DNA of 64,000 bases from Afipia massiliensis (GCF_001006325.2 NZ_LBIA02000001.1:1613501-1677500); one strand, 5' to 3'; counted from the first letter of the stretch, positions 38,201 to 47,203 are shown. Notes: generated by a model from the sequence alone, not told the origin. Made by a program: numbers and translations.

Positions 38201-39304
38201 ATGGTAGATCTCCTGCGCATCTTTCGTCGTCGAGGCCCGGGGCGTGGACGGCAGGGGTTTGCGCGTTCGCGCCAGGATGATCTGCGTCAGGACATCACCG
38301 CGCTCGCGGCGCGGATGGGCGACATCTTCAAACCGGCCGCCGGCGAAAAGCCGTTAGCTGCGCGTGAGGCGTCCCGCGAGGCCGCGCCGCTCAGGCGCGA
38401 AGCCGTTGCCGCGGCAACTCCCCGCGAGCCGTCGCTCGCGCCACAAGACTCGTCGGCTTTCACGCACGATGCGCCGCCGATTCCGCGCAACCTGGCGCGG
38501 GATACTGCAAAGGAAAAGCCGCGCGAGAACCCGCAGCGCAGCCGCGCCGCAACCAACGGTACAGCGCCACGTGCGCAGCACTCGGGTTATCTCGCCGTTC
38601 ACGGCGTCGAGAAGAGTTTCGGCACGCGCAAGATCGTGCACGGCGTCAGCATCTATGTCCGGCGCGGCGAGGCAGTCGGTATTCTCGGGCCGAATGGCGC
38701 CGGCAAGACCACCTGCTTCTACATGATCACCGGTCTCATCAAGCCGGATCGCGGCCGTGTCGAACTCGATGGCCACGACGTGACGCAGCTGCCGATGTAT
38801 CAGCGCGCACGGCTCGGGATCGGTTACCTGCCGCAAGAAGCCTCAATCTTTCGCGGGCTGTCGGTCGAGGACAACATTCGCGCGGTGCTGGAAGTGGTCG
38901 AGCCCGACAAGCGCAAGCGCGAACGCGAACTGGATTCGCTGCTCGACGAATTCAACATCACGCGCTTGCGGAAATCGCCGTCGATCGCGCTCTCCGGCGG
39001 CGAGCGGCGGCGTGTGGAAATCGCGCGCGCGCTGGCCTCGCGTCCCAACTACATGCTGCTCGACGAACCATTCGCCGGCATCGATCCGATTGCGGTCGGC
39101 GATATTCAGCAACTGGTGCGCCACCTCACCGCGCGCGGCATCGGTGTTCTGATCACCGACCACAATGTCCGCGAGACGCTCGGCCTGACCGACCGCACCT
39201 ATATTGTCTACGCGGGGGAGGTGCTGACCGAGGGCACCCCTGACGAGATCGTCAACGATCCGGACGTGCGGCGGCTCTACTTGGGTGAAGAGTTCCGGCT
39301 CTGA
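38201..39304 (+). CDS. lptB: LPS export ABC transporter ATPase LptB with long N-terminal extension
   Basis: 367 residues. The ABC domain starts only at about residue 127 (YLAVHGVEKSFGTRK): Walker A GPNGAGKTT, Q-loop YLPQEASIF, signature LSGGERRRVEIARAL, Walker B MLLDEPFAGIDP and the switch His in ITDHNVRETL. The first about 125 residues are Arg/Ala/Pro-rich, low complexity, and absent from the 240-aa enterobacterial LptB. Whether translation really begins at 38201 or nearer the domain is open; no ATG lies closer in a better context except MGDIF (about residue 39). Confidence 0.93.
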   Translation: MVDLLRIFRRRGPGRGRQGFARSRQDDLRQDITALAARMGDIFKPAAGEKPLAAREASREAAPLRREAVAAATPREPSLAPQDSSAFTHDAPPIPRNLARDTAKEKPRENPQRSRAATNGTAPRAQHSGYLAVHGVEKSFGTRKIVHGVSIYVRRGEAVGILGPNGAGKTTCFYMITGLIKPDRGRVELDGHDVTQLPMYQRARLGIGYLPQEASIFRGLSVEDNIRAVLEVVEPDKRKRERELDSLLDEFNITRLRKSPSIALSGGERRRVEIARALASRPNYMLLDEPFAGIDPIAVGDIQQLVRHLTARGIGVLITDHNVRETLGLTDRTYIVYAGEVLTEGTPDEIVNDPDVRRLYLGEEFRL

Positions 39305-39433
39305 TTCACCCTGATCGCGATCGGTGAGCGGGCGGCGCAGTATCCCGATTTTTCGAAACGTCAAGCCGTGTACAAGCTTTCAGTAAAAGTATAAGCAAGA
39401 AACGGACCAATTTTTGGACCGGATCTGGTTTTT

Positions 39434-41074
39434 ATGGCGCTGACGCAGAGATTAGAGTTCCGCCAGTCGCAGTCGCTGGTGATGACGCCGCAGCTGATGC
39501 AGGCGATCAAGCTGCTGCAGCTGTCGAATCTCGACCTCGTGGCGTTCGTCGAGGACGAGCTTGAGCGCAACCCGCTGCTCGAGCGGGCCAATCAGGATGG
39601 CGCCCCCGATCATGGCGAGCCCTCTGCCACCCATGCGGAAGGCGACGGCGCGGATTTTTCCGACGGTGCGGAATTCTCATCGGGCGCCGACGGCGAACGC
39701 TCCGGCGATGGCTTCGAGCCCGGCGCCGAGGAATGGATGGCGCCCGATCTCGGGACCCGCACAGAGATCGAGCAGACCCTCGATACCGGCATGGAGAACG
39801 TGTTTCCGGAGGAGCCTGCGGACGCCGCCGCGCGCAACGCGCAGGATGCCGCGCCAACCGCCTATACCGAGTGGGGCGGCGGCGCGTCGAACGATGACGA
39901 CTACAATCTCGAAGCCTTTGTCGCGGCAGAGACGACGCTCAGCGGGCACCTCGCCGAGCAGCTTGCGGTTGCATTTCCGGATCCGATGCGCCGCATGATC
40001 GGGCAGTATCTGATCGATCTCGTCGACGACGCCGGCTACGTCCCTGCCGATCTCGGGGACGCCGACGAGAAGCTGGGTACGTCGCGCGACGAAGTCGAGG
40101 CGGTGCTTGCGGTTCTGCAGAAGTTCGATCCGCCCGGTGTCTGTGCGCGTAACCTGAGCGAATGCCTTGCGATTCAGTTGCGCGAGCGCGACCGTTACGA
40201 TCCCGCGATGCAGGCGCTGATCGAGAATCTCGGTCTGCTTGCGAAACGCGACATCGCTTCTTTAAGAAAAATCTGCGGCGTCGATGACGAAGACATCGCC
40301 GACATGATCGGTGAAATCCGCCATCTCAATCCCAAGCCCGGCCTGAAATTCGGATCGGCCAAGACCCAGAGCGTCGTGCCGGACGTCTACGTTCGCCCGG
40401 GTCCGGACGGCGGCTGGCATGTCGAGCTCAACAGCGACACGTTGCCGAAAGTTTTGGTCAATCAGGTTTACTATTCGCAACTGTCCAAAACCATCCGCAA
40501 GGATGGCGACAAGTCCTACTTCACCGATTGCCTGCAGAATGCGACGTGGCTGGTGCGCGCGCTCGACCAGCGCGCGCGGACGATCCTGAAGGTCGCGACC
40601 GAAATCGTTCGCCAGCAGGACGGGTTTTTCACGCAGGGCGTGGCGCACCTGCGTCCGCTCAATCTGAAAGCCGTCGCCGACGCCATCCAGATGCATGAAT
40701 CGACCGTCTCGCGGGTAACCGCGAACAAGTACATGGCGACCAACCGGGGCACGTTCGAACTCAAGTATTTCTTCACCGCCTCGATCGCCTCGGCGGACGG
40801 CGGGGATGCGCATTCCGCCGAAGCTGTGCGGCACCGCATCAAACTGCTGATCGACGCGGAAAGCCCCACGGCCATCCTGTCGGACGATACCATCGTGGAA
40901 CGATTGCATGGCGACGGCATTGATATAGCCCGGCGCACGGTAGCGAAGTATCGTGAAGCCATGCGTATTCCTTCGTCCGTGCAACGCCGCCGCGACAAGC
41001 AGAGCATGCTCGGTACAGCATTAACGTCGGCCGCTCCGGCCGTGGACAGGTCCCGCGACACAGCTACCGCTTGA
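39434..41074 (+). CDS. rpoN: RNA polymerase sigma-54 factor
   Basis: A 546-residue sigma-54. Region I begins ALTQRLEFRQSQSLVMTPQLMQAIKLLQLS, the glutamine/leucine-rich activator-response region. Region II (about 55-140) is acidic. The core-binding region has KFDPPGVCARNLSECLAIQL; the HTH and the RpoN box ARRTVAKYREAM near the C-terminus bind the -24/-12 promoter. Lengths of all regions are normal. It directs nitrogen and other enhancer-dependent promoters. hpf and ptsN follow on the same strand. Confidence 0.97.
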   Translation: MALTQRLEFRQSQSLVMTPQLMQAIKLLQLSNLDLVAFVEDELERNPLLERANQDGAPDHGEPSATHAEGDGADFSDGAEFSSGADGERSGDGFEPGAEEWMAPDLGTRTEIEQTLDTGMENVFPEEPADAAARNAQDAAPTAYTEWGGGASNDDDYNLEAFVAAETTLSGHLAEQLAVAFPDPMRRMIGQYLIDLVDDAGYVPADLGDADEKLGTSRDEVEAVLAVLQKFDPPGVCARNLSECLAIQLRERDRYDPAMQALIENLGLLAKRDIASLRKICGVDDEDIADMIGEIRHLNPKPGLKFGSAKTQSVVPDVYVRPGPDGGWHVELNSDTLPKVLVNQVYYSQLSKTIRKDGDKSYFTDCLQNATWLVRALDQRARTILKVATEIVRQQDGFFTQGVAHLRPLNLKAVADAIQMHESTVSRVTANKYMATNRGTFELKYFFTASIASADGGDAHSAEAVRHRIKLLIDAESPTAILSDDTIVERLHGDGIDIARRTVAKYREAMRIPSSVQRRRDKQSMLGTALTSAAPAVDRSRDTATA

Positions 41075-41143
41075 CTGCGACCTCAAGAAGCGGAACGCTC
41101 CTTCATCCGAACTGCAAGTCCGAAGAAGCAAGTGAGGAACGTC

Positions 41144-41758
41144 ATGACACTCCGGGTCTCTGGAAAAAGCATCAGCGTCGGTGAAGCCCTTCGTGATCGC
41201 GTCAGCGAACGCACGGACGAAGTGCTGCGAAAATATTTCGATGGCAACTATTCCGGCCACATCACGCTCAGCAAGGACGGCTTCGGCTTTCGCACCGATT
41301 GCTCGCTTCATCTGGATTCGGGAATCACGCTTGAAGCCGATTCGATAGCCGCCGATGCTTATGTCAGTGCGGACCAGGCACTGCTGCTGATCGAGAAACG
41401 TTTGCGCCGCTACAAGAGCCGGCTGAAGGATCGCTCGGCGCGCAAGACGTATGCCGCGGCGGCCGCGGCGTTGTCGGATCTCAATGGGGCCGCGCTGGAT
41501 GCGCCGAGCTATGTGATCGAGGCGCCGTCGCACGAGGACGATGTCAACGAGTTCAATCCCGTTATCATCGCCGAGGCGACGACCTCGCTGAAGCGGTACT
41601 CGGTGAGCGAAGCGGTCATGGAACTCGATTTGACCGGTGCGCCGGTCATGGTGTTCCAGCACGGCAGCAGCGGGCGGGTGAATATCATCTACAGGCGGCC
41701 GGATGGGAACGTCGGCTGGGTGGATCCCCCTGTGATCGGCGAATCGGTTCGCCATTGA
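41144..41758 (+). CDS. hpf: Ribosome hibernation promoting factor, long form
   Basis: A 204-residue long HPF. The N-terminal YfiA-like domain (about 1-100) includes SGKSISVGEALRDRVSERTDEVLRKYF and DCSLHLDSGITLEADS; a linker leads to the C-terminal dimerisation domain (about 150-204) with KRYSVSEAVMELDLTGAPVMVFQH and VNIIYRRPDGNVGWVDP. It makes 100S ribosomes in stationary phase. The start at 41144 has GAGGAA at good spacing. It sits between rpoN and ptsN, the usual place. Confidence 0.95.
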   Translation: MTLRVSGKSISVGEALRDRVSERTDEVLRKYFDGNYSGHITLSKDGFGFRTDCSLHLDSGITLEADSIAADAYVSADQALLLIEKRLRRYKSRLKDRSARKTYAAAAAALSDLNGAALDAPSYVIEAPSHEDDVNEFNPVIIAEATTSLKRYSVSEAVMELDLTGAPVMVFQHGSSGRVNIIYRRPDGNVGWVDPPVIGESVRH

Positions 41759-41777
41759 CGCCTTCTGCGCGCCTAAC

Positions 41778-41811
41778 TATGGTCCGCGACCTTTCAGGAA
41801 TGCGGACCATA
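41778..41811. other. Hairpin after hpf
   Basis: TATGGTCCGC / GCGGACCATA form a 10-bp stem with a 14-nt loop, without a T tract. It may end the rpoN-hpf message or mark an RNA processing point. A short palindrome CGGTCTGAGACCG lies at 41841-41853, upstream of ptsN. Confidence 0.45.
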
Positions 41812-41898
41812 ATTTGGCACGCAGGGCTCTTGACGCCACCCGGTCTGAGACCGATTTTATAAGTTCACCAACGGCTTAACCTCACCCTCGGAACGTTC

Positions 41899-42360
41899 AT
41901 GACGATTACCGATCTGGTCGCACCCGAGGCGATTCTTCCTGCTTTGAAGGTCAACAGCAAGAAGCAGGCGCTTCAGGAACTCAGCGCGCGTGCCGCTGTT
42001 CTCACCGGACAAAACGAACGCTCGATCTTCGAGGTGCTTCTCCAGCGCGAGAAACTGGGAACCACCGCCGTCGGTTACGGCGTGGCGATCCCTCACGGCA
42101 AACTGCCGAAGCTCGACAAGCTGTCAGGCCTGTTCGCGCGTCTGGATCGTCCGATCGATTTTGAGGCGATGGATGGCCAGCCGGTCGATCTGGTATTCCT
42201 GCTGCTGGCTCCCGAAGGCGCCGGTGCGGATCATCTCAAGGCGCTGGCGCGCATTGCGCGGCTGCTGCGCGATCAGGATATCGCCAAGAAGCTGCGCGCA
42301 TCGAAGGACGCGCAGGCGCTGTATTCGGTGCTGGCGCTGCCGCCGGCGACTGCGGCCTGA
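41899..42360 (+). CDS. ptsN: PTS IIA-like nitrogen-regulatory protein PtsN (EIIA-Ntr)
   Basis: A 153-residue PTS EIIA domain. The phospho-accepting His is in GYGVAIPHGKLP, followed by KLSGLFARLDRPIDFEAMDGQPVDLVFLLLAPEGAGADHLKALARIARLLR. It receives phosphate from the PtsP/NPr chain and acts in regulation rather than sugar transport, controlling potassium and nitrogen metabolism in related bacteria. GGAACGTTC precedes the ATG. Last gene of lptC-ptsN; a 1.1-kb repeat region follows. Confidence 0.96.
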   Translation: MTITDLVAPEAILPALKVNSKKQALQELSARAAVLTGQNERSIFEVLLQREKLGTTAVGYGVAIPHGKLPKLDKLSGLFARLDRPIDFEAMDGQPVDLVFLLLAPEGAGADHLKALARIARLLRDQDIAKKLRASKDAQALYSVLALPPATAA

Positions 42361-42427
42361 ATCCGGCATCGCACGCCATTTCGGAAACGAGCAAGCGTAA
42401 CCGTGCTGAAGCAAGGCATCATCCGAT

Positions 42428-42597
42428 GTCGTCCCGGCGAGGAGTGTGGCGACTTTCCCCATTCCGGGATGCGCCGCTTGGCGCAGGCCCGGGACCCATA
42501 ACCACCGAACGTAGTGATGACGGCGAGAAGATCGCTCCAATACCTCCCTCAAATTGATGATTCAGGGAGTATGGGTCCCGGCCTTCGCCGGGACGAC
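42428..42597. repeat. Intergenic palindrome, cgGGGAC family (copy 3)
   Basis: GTCGTCCCGGCGA ... TCGCCGGGACGAC arms with internal hairpins (CCGGGATGCGCCGCTTGGCGCA...). It is the first part of the repeat cluster filling 42361-43448, in which no gene is supported. Confidence 0.75.
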
Positions 42598-42619
42598 GTG
42601 GAGAGATACGAAACAGTCC

Positions 42620-43121
42620 GCCGAAACATTTCGTGATGGGGATACCAATCCCCGCGCTCTGAACCTCTCTTATGTTCGACCTGTCCTGCTCGTGAGGGGC
42701 GCTTTCTAGAGGCGTCTTGAAGGCGGAGCAGGATGCGGCGCCTGCACGCACGGTTCGCACCCGTTGCGTCCGGGAGGCTGGGGTCACCGTCCGGGCCAAC
42801 TACGTGGCTCTGCCGTTCGCGGCTGGACGTCGGTGAGGACGAAGGCGGCGAAAGCCGGCCGGATCGGGACGTGAACGCGTCCGTCCTCACCCGGAAGTAC
42901 GGTCCCCTCGCCCAAAATCGCCGGAATGGAGCGCCGCAAGGCGATGCGCTTTCGGACTTTCATCGCCTCGCACGCGATGCCGGAAGCGAAACGATACAAG
43001 GTGCGCCTCGCGGCGCTCCATGCCCCTCATTTCGGGGCACATCTAAAAGCTCACCTCGCGCGATAGCGCGAGAACGATGATGCGTGGCTGAACGGAAATG
43101 GCTGTTTGAAAATTGAATCGG
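42620..43121 (+). repeat. Structured 0.5-kb element, copy 1 (possible non-coding RNA)
   Basis: About 80-85% identical by eye to the reverse complement of 55866-56383. Stems in this copy: ATGGGGAT / ATCCCC; CCTGCTC / GAGCAGG; GCAGG / CCTGC; CGCA..CGG hairpin at 42748-42768; GGACG / CGTCC (42867-42882); ATGGAGCGCCGC (42926-42937) with GCGGCGCTCCAT (43010-43021); GCTTTCGG / CCGGAAGC; CATCGC / GCGATG; TGCCCC / GGGGCA; CTCGCGC / GCGCGAG. Most are kept in copy 2 by matched changes. The strand is inferred from G.U pairs. A 115-residue open frame inside is probably incidental. Confidence 0.7.
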
Positions 43122-43171
43122 AAAACGCGCCGTGGGTCGTTGAAGGCATCTATATGTCCAATATGTCCAAT

Positions 43172-43258
43172 GTCATGGCCGGGCTTGTCCCGGCCATCTC
43201 GATAACGAGGGCACCGTGCTCACCTAACCGGGATCACCGGGACAAGCCCGGTGATGAC
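43172..43258. repeat. GTCATGGCCGGGC-type repeat (copy 1)
   Basis: GTCATGGCCGGGCTTGTCCC / GGGACAAGCCCGGTGATGAC with an inner CCGGCCATC. A second copy is at 55732-55827. In both places it stands next to the 0.5-kb structured element. Confidence 0.8.
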
Positions 43259-43373
43259 AGGTTGAGAGCGAAGCGGGATGCCTCAAGCATCATCGGTGCG
43301 AATGCAATCTATCGGCCGGGCCGGCGAAGCCAGACAGCAACAGGAAACACCGAGCGGCGAAAGGGAGAGTCCA

Positions 43374-43411
43374 AAATAAAAGCGGCAGCGCACGCCGCAC
43401 TGCCGCTTCGT
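43374..43411 (-). terminator. Terminator of the hsp20-DUF1150 operon
   Basis: On the minus strand GCGGCAG and CTGCCGC enclose an 11-nt loop and are followed by TTTTATTTTGG, about 38 bp after the DUF1150 stop. Confidence 0.8.
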
Positions 43412-43448
43412 TCATGATCGTCGCATTCCTGCGCGGCTTATGGCCGGC

Positions 43449-43709
43449 TCAGTGGACGCTGACGGTCTCCAATTCGTTGCTCCATGCATTCGCGATCGCC
43501 GCTTCGCGGCTGTCGGTCAGCATGATCGGCGTGCCGTCGGCAGCATGAAGCGCGAACAGCTTCAGGCCGGGCGCGATCTGCGGCGCCTGCGGGAAAAGTC
43601 CCGGCACGTCTTCCGAGCGAATCTGTTTCACGTAGGCGATGTGGCCTTCGCCCAGAGTTGCCAGCGCCTCAAGCGAGACGGCGGGTTCGAAGATGACATT
43701 ACCAGTCAT
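43449..43709 (-). CDS. DUF1150 family protein
   Basis: An 86-residue protein of the alphaproteobacterial DUF1150 family, with LATLGEGHIAYVKQIRSEDV and GLKLFALHAADGTPIMLTDSREAAIANAWSN. The biochemical function is unknown. It lies 49 bp downstream of the small heat-shock gene on the same strand and ends at a terminator, so it is probably heat-induced with it. The pairing is common in rhizobia. Confidence 0.85.
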   Translation of the reverse strand: MTGNVIFEPAVSLEALATLGEGHIAYVKQIRSEDVPGLFPQAPQIAPGLKLFALHAADGTPIMLTDSREAAIANAWSNELETVSVH

Positions 43710-43758
43710 GGTCTCGACTCCTTACAGTTGTTAAGCGGTCGAGTCCGCTTCCGTTCCA

Positions 43759-44184
43759 TTATTCGTGCTCATTGATGGCTATCGTCTTAACGACCCGTTC
43801 AGGCTCGGGACGAGCCAGATCGATCGACAGCAGGCCATTCTTCAGGTCAGCGCCGATGACATACATCCCGTCCGCCAGCACGAAGGTGCGCTGGAAGTGA
43901 CGCGCGGCAATGCCGCGATGGATGTACTGCCGGGTCTTGTCGTCCTGCTGGCGGCCCCGGATCACGAGCTGGTTTTCCTCAGTCGTTACATCGAGTTGGT
44001 CGCGGGTAAATCCGGCGACTGCCAGCGTGATCCGCAGGCGTTCGGGCTGGCCTTCGTCACGGCCGCACCGCTCGATGTTGTAAGGAGGATAACCGTCTGC
44101 GCCTTTCACGACGCGATCGAGCGCACGCTCGATCTCGTCGAATCCCAAAAGGAACGGACTCGATAGCGACGGAACACGAGACAT
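43759..44184 (-). CDS. Small heat-shock protein, Hsp20 family
   Basis: A 141-residue alpha-crystallin-type chaperone. The start MSRVPSLSSPFLLGFDEIERALDRV is typical of rhizobial class A sHsps (IbpA-like); the crystallin domain (about 38-125) contains RITLAVAGFTRDQLDV, ENQLVIRGRQ, the GIAARHFQRTFVLADGMYV stretch and ADLKNGLLSIDL. It holds unfolded proteins for DnaK. A sigma-32-type promoter and a ROSE RNA thermometer stand directly upstream. The next gene downstream is DUF1150. Confidence 0.95.
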   Translation of the reverse strand: MSRVPSLSSPFLLGFDEIERALDRVVKGADGYPPYNIERCGRDEGQPERLRITLAVAGFTRDQLDVTTEENQLVIRGRQQDDKTRQYIHRGIAARHFQRTFVLADGMYVIGADLKNGLLSIDLARPEPERVVKTIAINEHE

Positions 44185-44268
44185 TCACAAAGTCCTCTCG
44201 AAGCGACTTTGGGTTGGAGCCCTTGCGGCACTCCTTCCTGGGTTCCCGGCAGCCTTGCGGCCTGCCGG
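44185..44268 (-). promoter_or_regulatory. ROSE-type RNA thermometer in the hsp20 leader
   Basis: In the leader on the minus strand, AAAGTCGCT - TCG - AGAGGACTTT folds so that TCGCT (44206-44202) masks AGGA (44196-44193), the ribosome site 8-9 nt before the ATG. This UYGCU/AGGA pairing is the mark of ROSE elements. Upstream hairpins CCGGCAG / CTGCCGG and GGAG / CTCC complete the multi-stem form. Heating would melt the last hairpin and allow translation. Confidence 0.85.
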
Positions 44269-44275
44269 TTGAAAC

Positions 44276-44306
44276 AAATATGGCGATGTCTTTTGCGTTG
44301 TTCAAG
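44276..44306 (-). promoter_or_regulatory. RpoH (sigma-32) promoter of hsp20
   Basis: CTTGAA (44306-44301) and CCATATTT (44283-44276) match the alphaproteobacterial heat-shock promoter consensus closely. The predicted start is just upstream of the ROSE element, giving control at both transcription and translation. Confidence 0.75.
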
Positions 44307-44341
44307 AACCCCTAACCGCCCGTAAACAGGGATGAATCCGG

Positions 44342-45442
44342 CTAATCCCCGATCCGGCTGCGCCCATCTGCGCGAAACAGGTGCAGTTTGCCGCGCGCCG
44401 CCGAGACCCTGATCCGCTCGCCGATGGCGGGAGCCGCTTCTCCGGGCAGCCGGACGATGATTTCGCCGGGCGGCAATTCGCCGGGCCTGGCGCTGACGGT
44501 TGGGCCGCCGTTGGCGCGCGGTCTGGTGCCATAGACATACGTTTCGGCGCCGACCCGCTCGATAGCGTCGACCATGAGTTCAAGTGTGAGGCCCTGAGGC
44601 GCCGCTGCGCCGGCGAGTGCGAAGTCCTCCGGCCGGATTCCGAGCGTGGCGTCGCCGGGCGCCTTGATCTGCAACGCATCGAGCGACCCGCCGAGATCGT
44701 TCGCTGCCACCGGCAGCAGGTTCATCGGCGGCGCGCCGATGAACGAGGCGACGAAGGTCGTGGCCGGTTTCTTGTAGATGTCGAGCGGCTTGCCGATCTG
44801 CTCGACCTGTCCGCCGTTCATCACCACCAGAATATCGGCGAGGGTCATCGCTTCCATCTGGTCGTGGGTGACGTAGATCGACGTGGTCTTGAGGCGGCGC
44901 TGCAGCTTGCGGATTTCGACGCGCATGGCGACCCGCAGCTTCGCGTCGAGATTCGACAGCGGCTCGTCGAACAGAAACACTTTCGGTTGTCGCACGATGG
45001 CGCGCCCCATGGCGACGCGCTGGCGCTGGCCACCCGAGAGCTGCCGCGGCTTGCGATCCAGCATCGGCGTGATTTCCAGAATCTGCGCGGCTTCCCGTAC
45101 CCGCACATCGATCTCCGGCCTCGGCATGCCGCGATTGCGCAGGCCATAGGCCATGTTGTTGTAGACGCTCATGTGCGGATAGAGCGCGTAGTTCTGGAAC
45201 ACCATCGCGATGTCGCGATCGGCCGGTTCGATCTGATTGACGACGCGGCCGCCGATATCGATTTCGCCACTTGTGACGGTCTCAAGACCCGCCACCATCC
45301 GCAGCAAGGTGGATTTGCCGCAACCGCTTGGTCCGACCAGCACGCAGAACTGCCCGTCGCCGACCTCAAAGTCGATGCCCTTGATGGCATCGACCCCGCC
45401 GGGATAGGTCTTCTTCACATCGCGCAGGACGACATTCGACAT
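44342..45442 (-). CDS. ugpC: sn-glycerol-3-phosphate ABC transporter ATP-binding protein UgpC
   Basis: A 366-residue ATPase of the MalK/UgpC type. Walker A is GPSGCGKST, the Q-loop [13 protein letters not shown], the signature [16 protein letters not shown], Walker [13 protein letters not shown] and the switch His in [12 protein letters not shown]. The C-terminal OB-like regulatory domain (about 240-366) contains GIRPEDF. It energises the UgpAE channel. Last gene of ugpB-VOC-ugpA-ugpE-ugpC on the minus strand. Confidence 0.93.
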   Translation of the reverse strand: MSNVVLRDVKKTYPGGVDAIKGIDFEVGDGQFCVLVGPSGCGKSTLLRMVAGLETVTSGEIDIGGRVVNQIEPADRDIAMVFQNYALYPHMSVYNNMAYGLRNRGMPRPEIDVRVREAAQILEITPMLDRKPRQLSGGQRQRVAMGRAIVRQPKVFLFDEPLSNLDAKLRVAMRVEIRKLQRRLKTTSIYVTHDQMEAMTLADILVVMNGGQVEQIGKPLDIYKKPATTFVASFIGAPPMNLLPVAANDLGGSLDALQIKAPGDATLGIRPEDFALAGAAAPQGLTLELMVDAIERVGAETYVYGTRPRANGGPTVSARPGELPPGEIIVRLPGEAAPAIGERIRVSAARGKLHLFRADGRSRIGD

Positions 45443-45465
45443 GCTCGTTCCCCAAACTCCAGAAT

Positions 45466-46314
45466 CTACTTTTCAGTTTCGACGAGGCCGCGCACGAACA
45501 GCCGCTGCATGAAGACGACGACGGCGACCGGCGGCAGCATCGCAAGGATCGCGGTGGCCATCGCCAGCTGCCATTCCGCCAGTTCGTCGGTGGTGGTCAG
45601 CATTTTCTTGATGCCGGTCACGATGGTCTGCATCGAGTCCTGGGTGGTGATCAGCAGCGGCCACAGATACTGGTTCCAGCCGTAGATGAACTGGATCACG
45701 AACAGCGCGGCGATGGTGGTGACGGACAGCGGCAGCAGCGTATCCTTGAAGAACCGAAACGGACCGGCGCCGTCGATCTTCGAAGCTTCCAGAAGTTCTT
45801 CGGGAATGGTCATGAAGAATTGCCGGAACAGCAGCGTGCCGGTCGCTGACGCGATCAGCGGCAGGATCAGCCCGGCATAGGTGTCGAGCATGCGCAGGTC
45901 GGCGACCACCTTGTAGGTGGGATAGATGCGGACCTCGACCGGCAGCATCAGCGTAATGAAGATGATCCAGAACGCGGTTTTCCGGAACGGAAAGCGGAAA
46001 TACACCACCGCAAACGCCGACAGGATGGAGATGAAGATCTTGCCGACCGCGATGCCGATGGCGGAAACGAACGAATTGATCAGCATATGCCCGACCGGCT
46101 CGCGGCTGGTGCGCGATCCGCCGACGAAGACCGCCCGGTAATAGTTTTCGAGGGTGTGGGTGCCGGGTGAGAGGGGCATATTGCCGTTGACCACGGTCGC
46201 CGCGTCGTGCGTCGAGGCGATCAGGGCGAGATAGACCGGAAATGCGACAATGAAGATGCCGAAGGTGAGAATAGCGTAGGCGACGAAATCGCGCAGAGGA
46301 CGATGCTCGACCAT
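45466..46314 (-). CDS. ugpE: sn-glycerol-3-phosphate ABC transporter permease UgpE
   Basis: A 282-residue permease with six hydrophobic segments. The cytoplasmic EAA loop that contacts UgpC is [26 protein letters not shown]. The start at 46314 (MVEHRPLRD) overlaps the ugpA stop by one base (TGATG), so translation is coupled. The frame extends far upstream into antisense-like readings of ugpA, which are not used. It pairs with UgpA to form the channel. Confidence 0.93.
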   Translation of the reverse strand: MVEHRPLRDFVAYAILTFGIFIVAFPVYLALIASTHDAATVVNGNMPLSPGTHTLENYYRAVFVGGSRTSREPVGHMLINSFVSAIGIAVGKIFISILSAFAVVYFRFPFRKTAFWIIFITLMLPVEVRIYPTYKVVADLRMLDTYAGLILPLIASATGTLLFRQFFMTIPEELLEASKIDGAGPFRFFKDTLLPLSVTTIAALFVIQFIYGWNQYLWPLLITTQDSMQTIVTGIKKMLTTTDELAEWQLAMATAILAMLPPVAVVVFMQRLFVRGLVETEK

Positions 46315-47195
46315 CAGTACTGCACCTTGCGTTCGACGTAGCGGAACTGCACCGCGGTCAGCGCGATGACGATAACCATCAGCACCACGGACTGCGCCGC
46401 CGAGCCGCCGAGGTCGCCGCCGAGCCGTCCGTCCGCGTAAACCTTGTAGACCATGGTGGTCGTCGCACCCGCGGGGCCGCCGCCGGTGACTGCGTCGATG
46501 ATGCCGAATGTATCGAAGAAGACGTAGACCACATTGACCACCAGCAGGAAGAACGTGGTGGGCGACAGCAAGGGAAACACGATGGTCCAGAACCGGCGCA
46601 GCGGGCCCGCGCCGTCGATTGCGCTGGCCTCGAGCACGCTTCTGGGGATCGACTGCAGGCCGGCGAGGAAAAACAGGAAATTGTAGGAGATCTGCTTCCA
46701 GACCGCAGCCATCACCACCAGCGTCATGGCGTGATTGCCGTTCAGCAGCGGGTTCCAGTCGAAGCCGAGAACGCGCAGCGGCCGCGCCAGCGTGCCGAGC
46801 GAGGGATGAAACATGAAAATCCACAACACGCCGGCGATCGCGGGCGCTACGGCGTAAGGCCAGATCAGGAATGTCTTGAAGGCCGGCGCCGCCTTCAGAT
46901 TCTTGTCGGCCTGGGTCGCGAACATCAGCGCGATGCTGAGGGACAGCAATGCGACGAGGGTCGAAAACACCACCGTCGTCCATATCGCCTTGTAGTATTC
47001 AGGCTGCGCGAACAGCGCCTGATAATTCTCCAGGCCGACGAATTCCGACGTAAGGCCGAAGGCGTCTTCGCGCTTGAACGACTGCAAGACCGCCTGACTG
47101 GCAGGCCAGTAGAAAAATACGAAAGTGATGACGAGCTGCGGCGCGAGCAGCAGATACGGAAGCAGCCTGTTGTTGAAAGTGGCCGACTTTTCCAT
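46314..47195 (-). CDS. ugpA: sn-glycerol-3-phosphate ABC transporter permease UgpA
   Basis: A 293-residue permease with six predicted helices (first: [22 protein letters not shown]). The EAA loop reads [28 protein letters not shown]. It forms a heterodimer with UgpE. The gene starts 9 bp after a small VOC-family gene and overlaps ugpE by one base. Confidence 0.93.
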   Translation of the reverse strand: MEKSATFNNRLLPYLLLAPQLVITFVFFYWPASQAVLQSFKREDAFGLTSEFVGLENYQALFAQPEYYKAIWTTVVFSTLVALLSLSIALMFATQADKNLKAAPAFKTFLIWPYAVAPAIAGVLWIFMFHPSLGTLARPLRVLGFDWNPLLNGNHAMTLVVMAAVWKQISYNFLFFLAGLQSIPRSVLEASAIDGAGPLRRFWTIVFPLLSPTTFFLLVVNVVYVFFDTFGIIDAVTGGGPAGATTTMVYKVYADGRLGGDLGGSAAQSVVLMVIVIALTAVQFRYVERKVQY

Positions 47196-47203
47196 TCAGG
47201 GCG

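Noticed and set aside
42733-43080. Open frame of 115 residues inside the structured element, resembling a frame in copy 2 (56001-56285)
   Set aside because: The similarity follows nucleotide identity across the element; copy 2 meets a stop where copy 1 continues, stems fit better than codons, and there is no ribosome site. Kept as a possible spurious ORF.
43082-43121. boxA-like TGTTTGAAAATTGAAT tail of the structured element
   Set aside because: It resembles rRNA-leader boxA only loosely and falls at the 3-prime end of the inferred RNA rather than at its start.
45466-46983. 505-residue frame covering ugpE and part of ugpA
   Set aside because: The upstream part is an alternative frame of ugpA; UgpE begins at the ATG at 46314 overlapping the ugpA stop.
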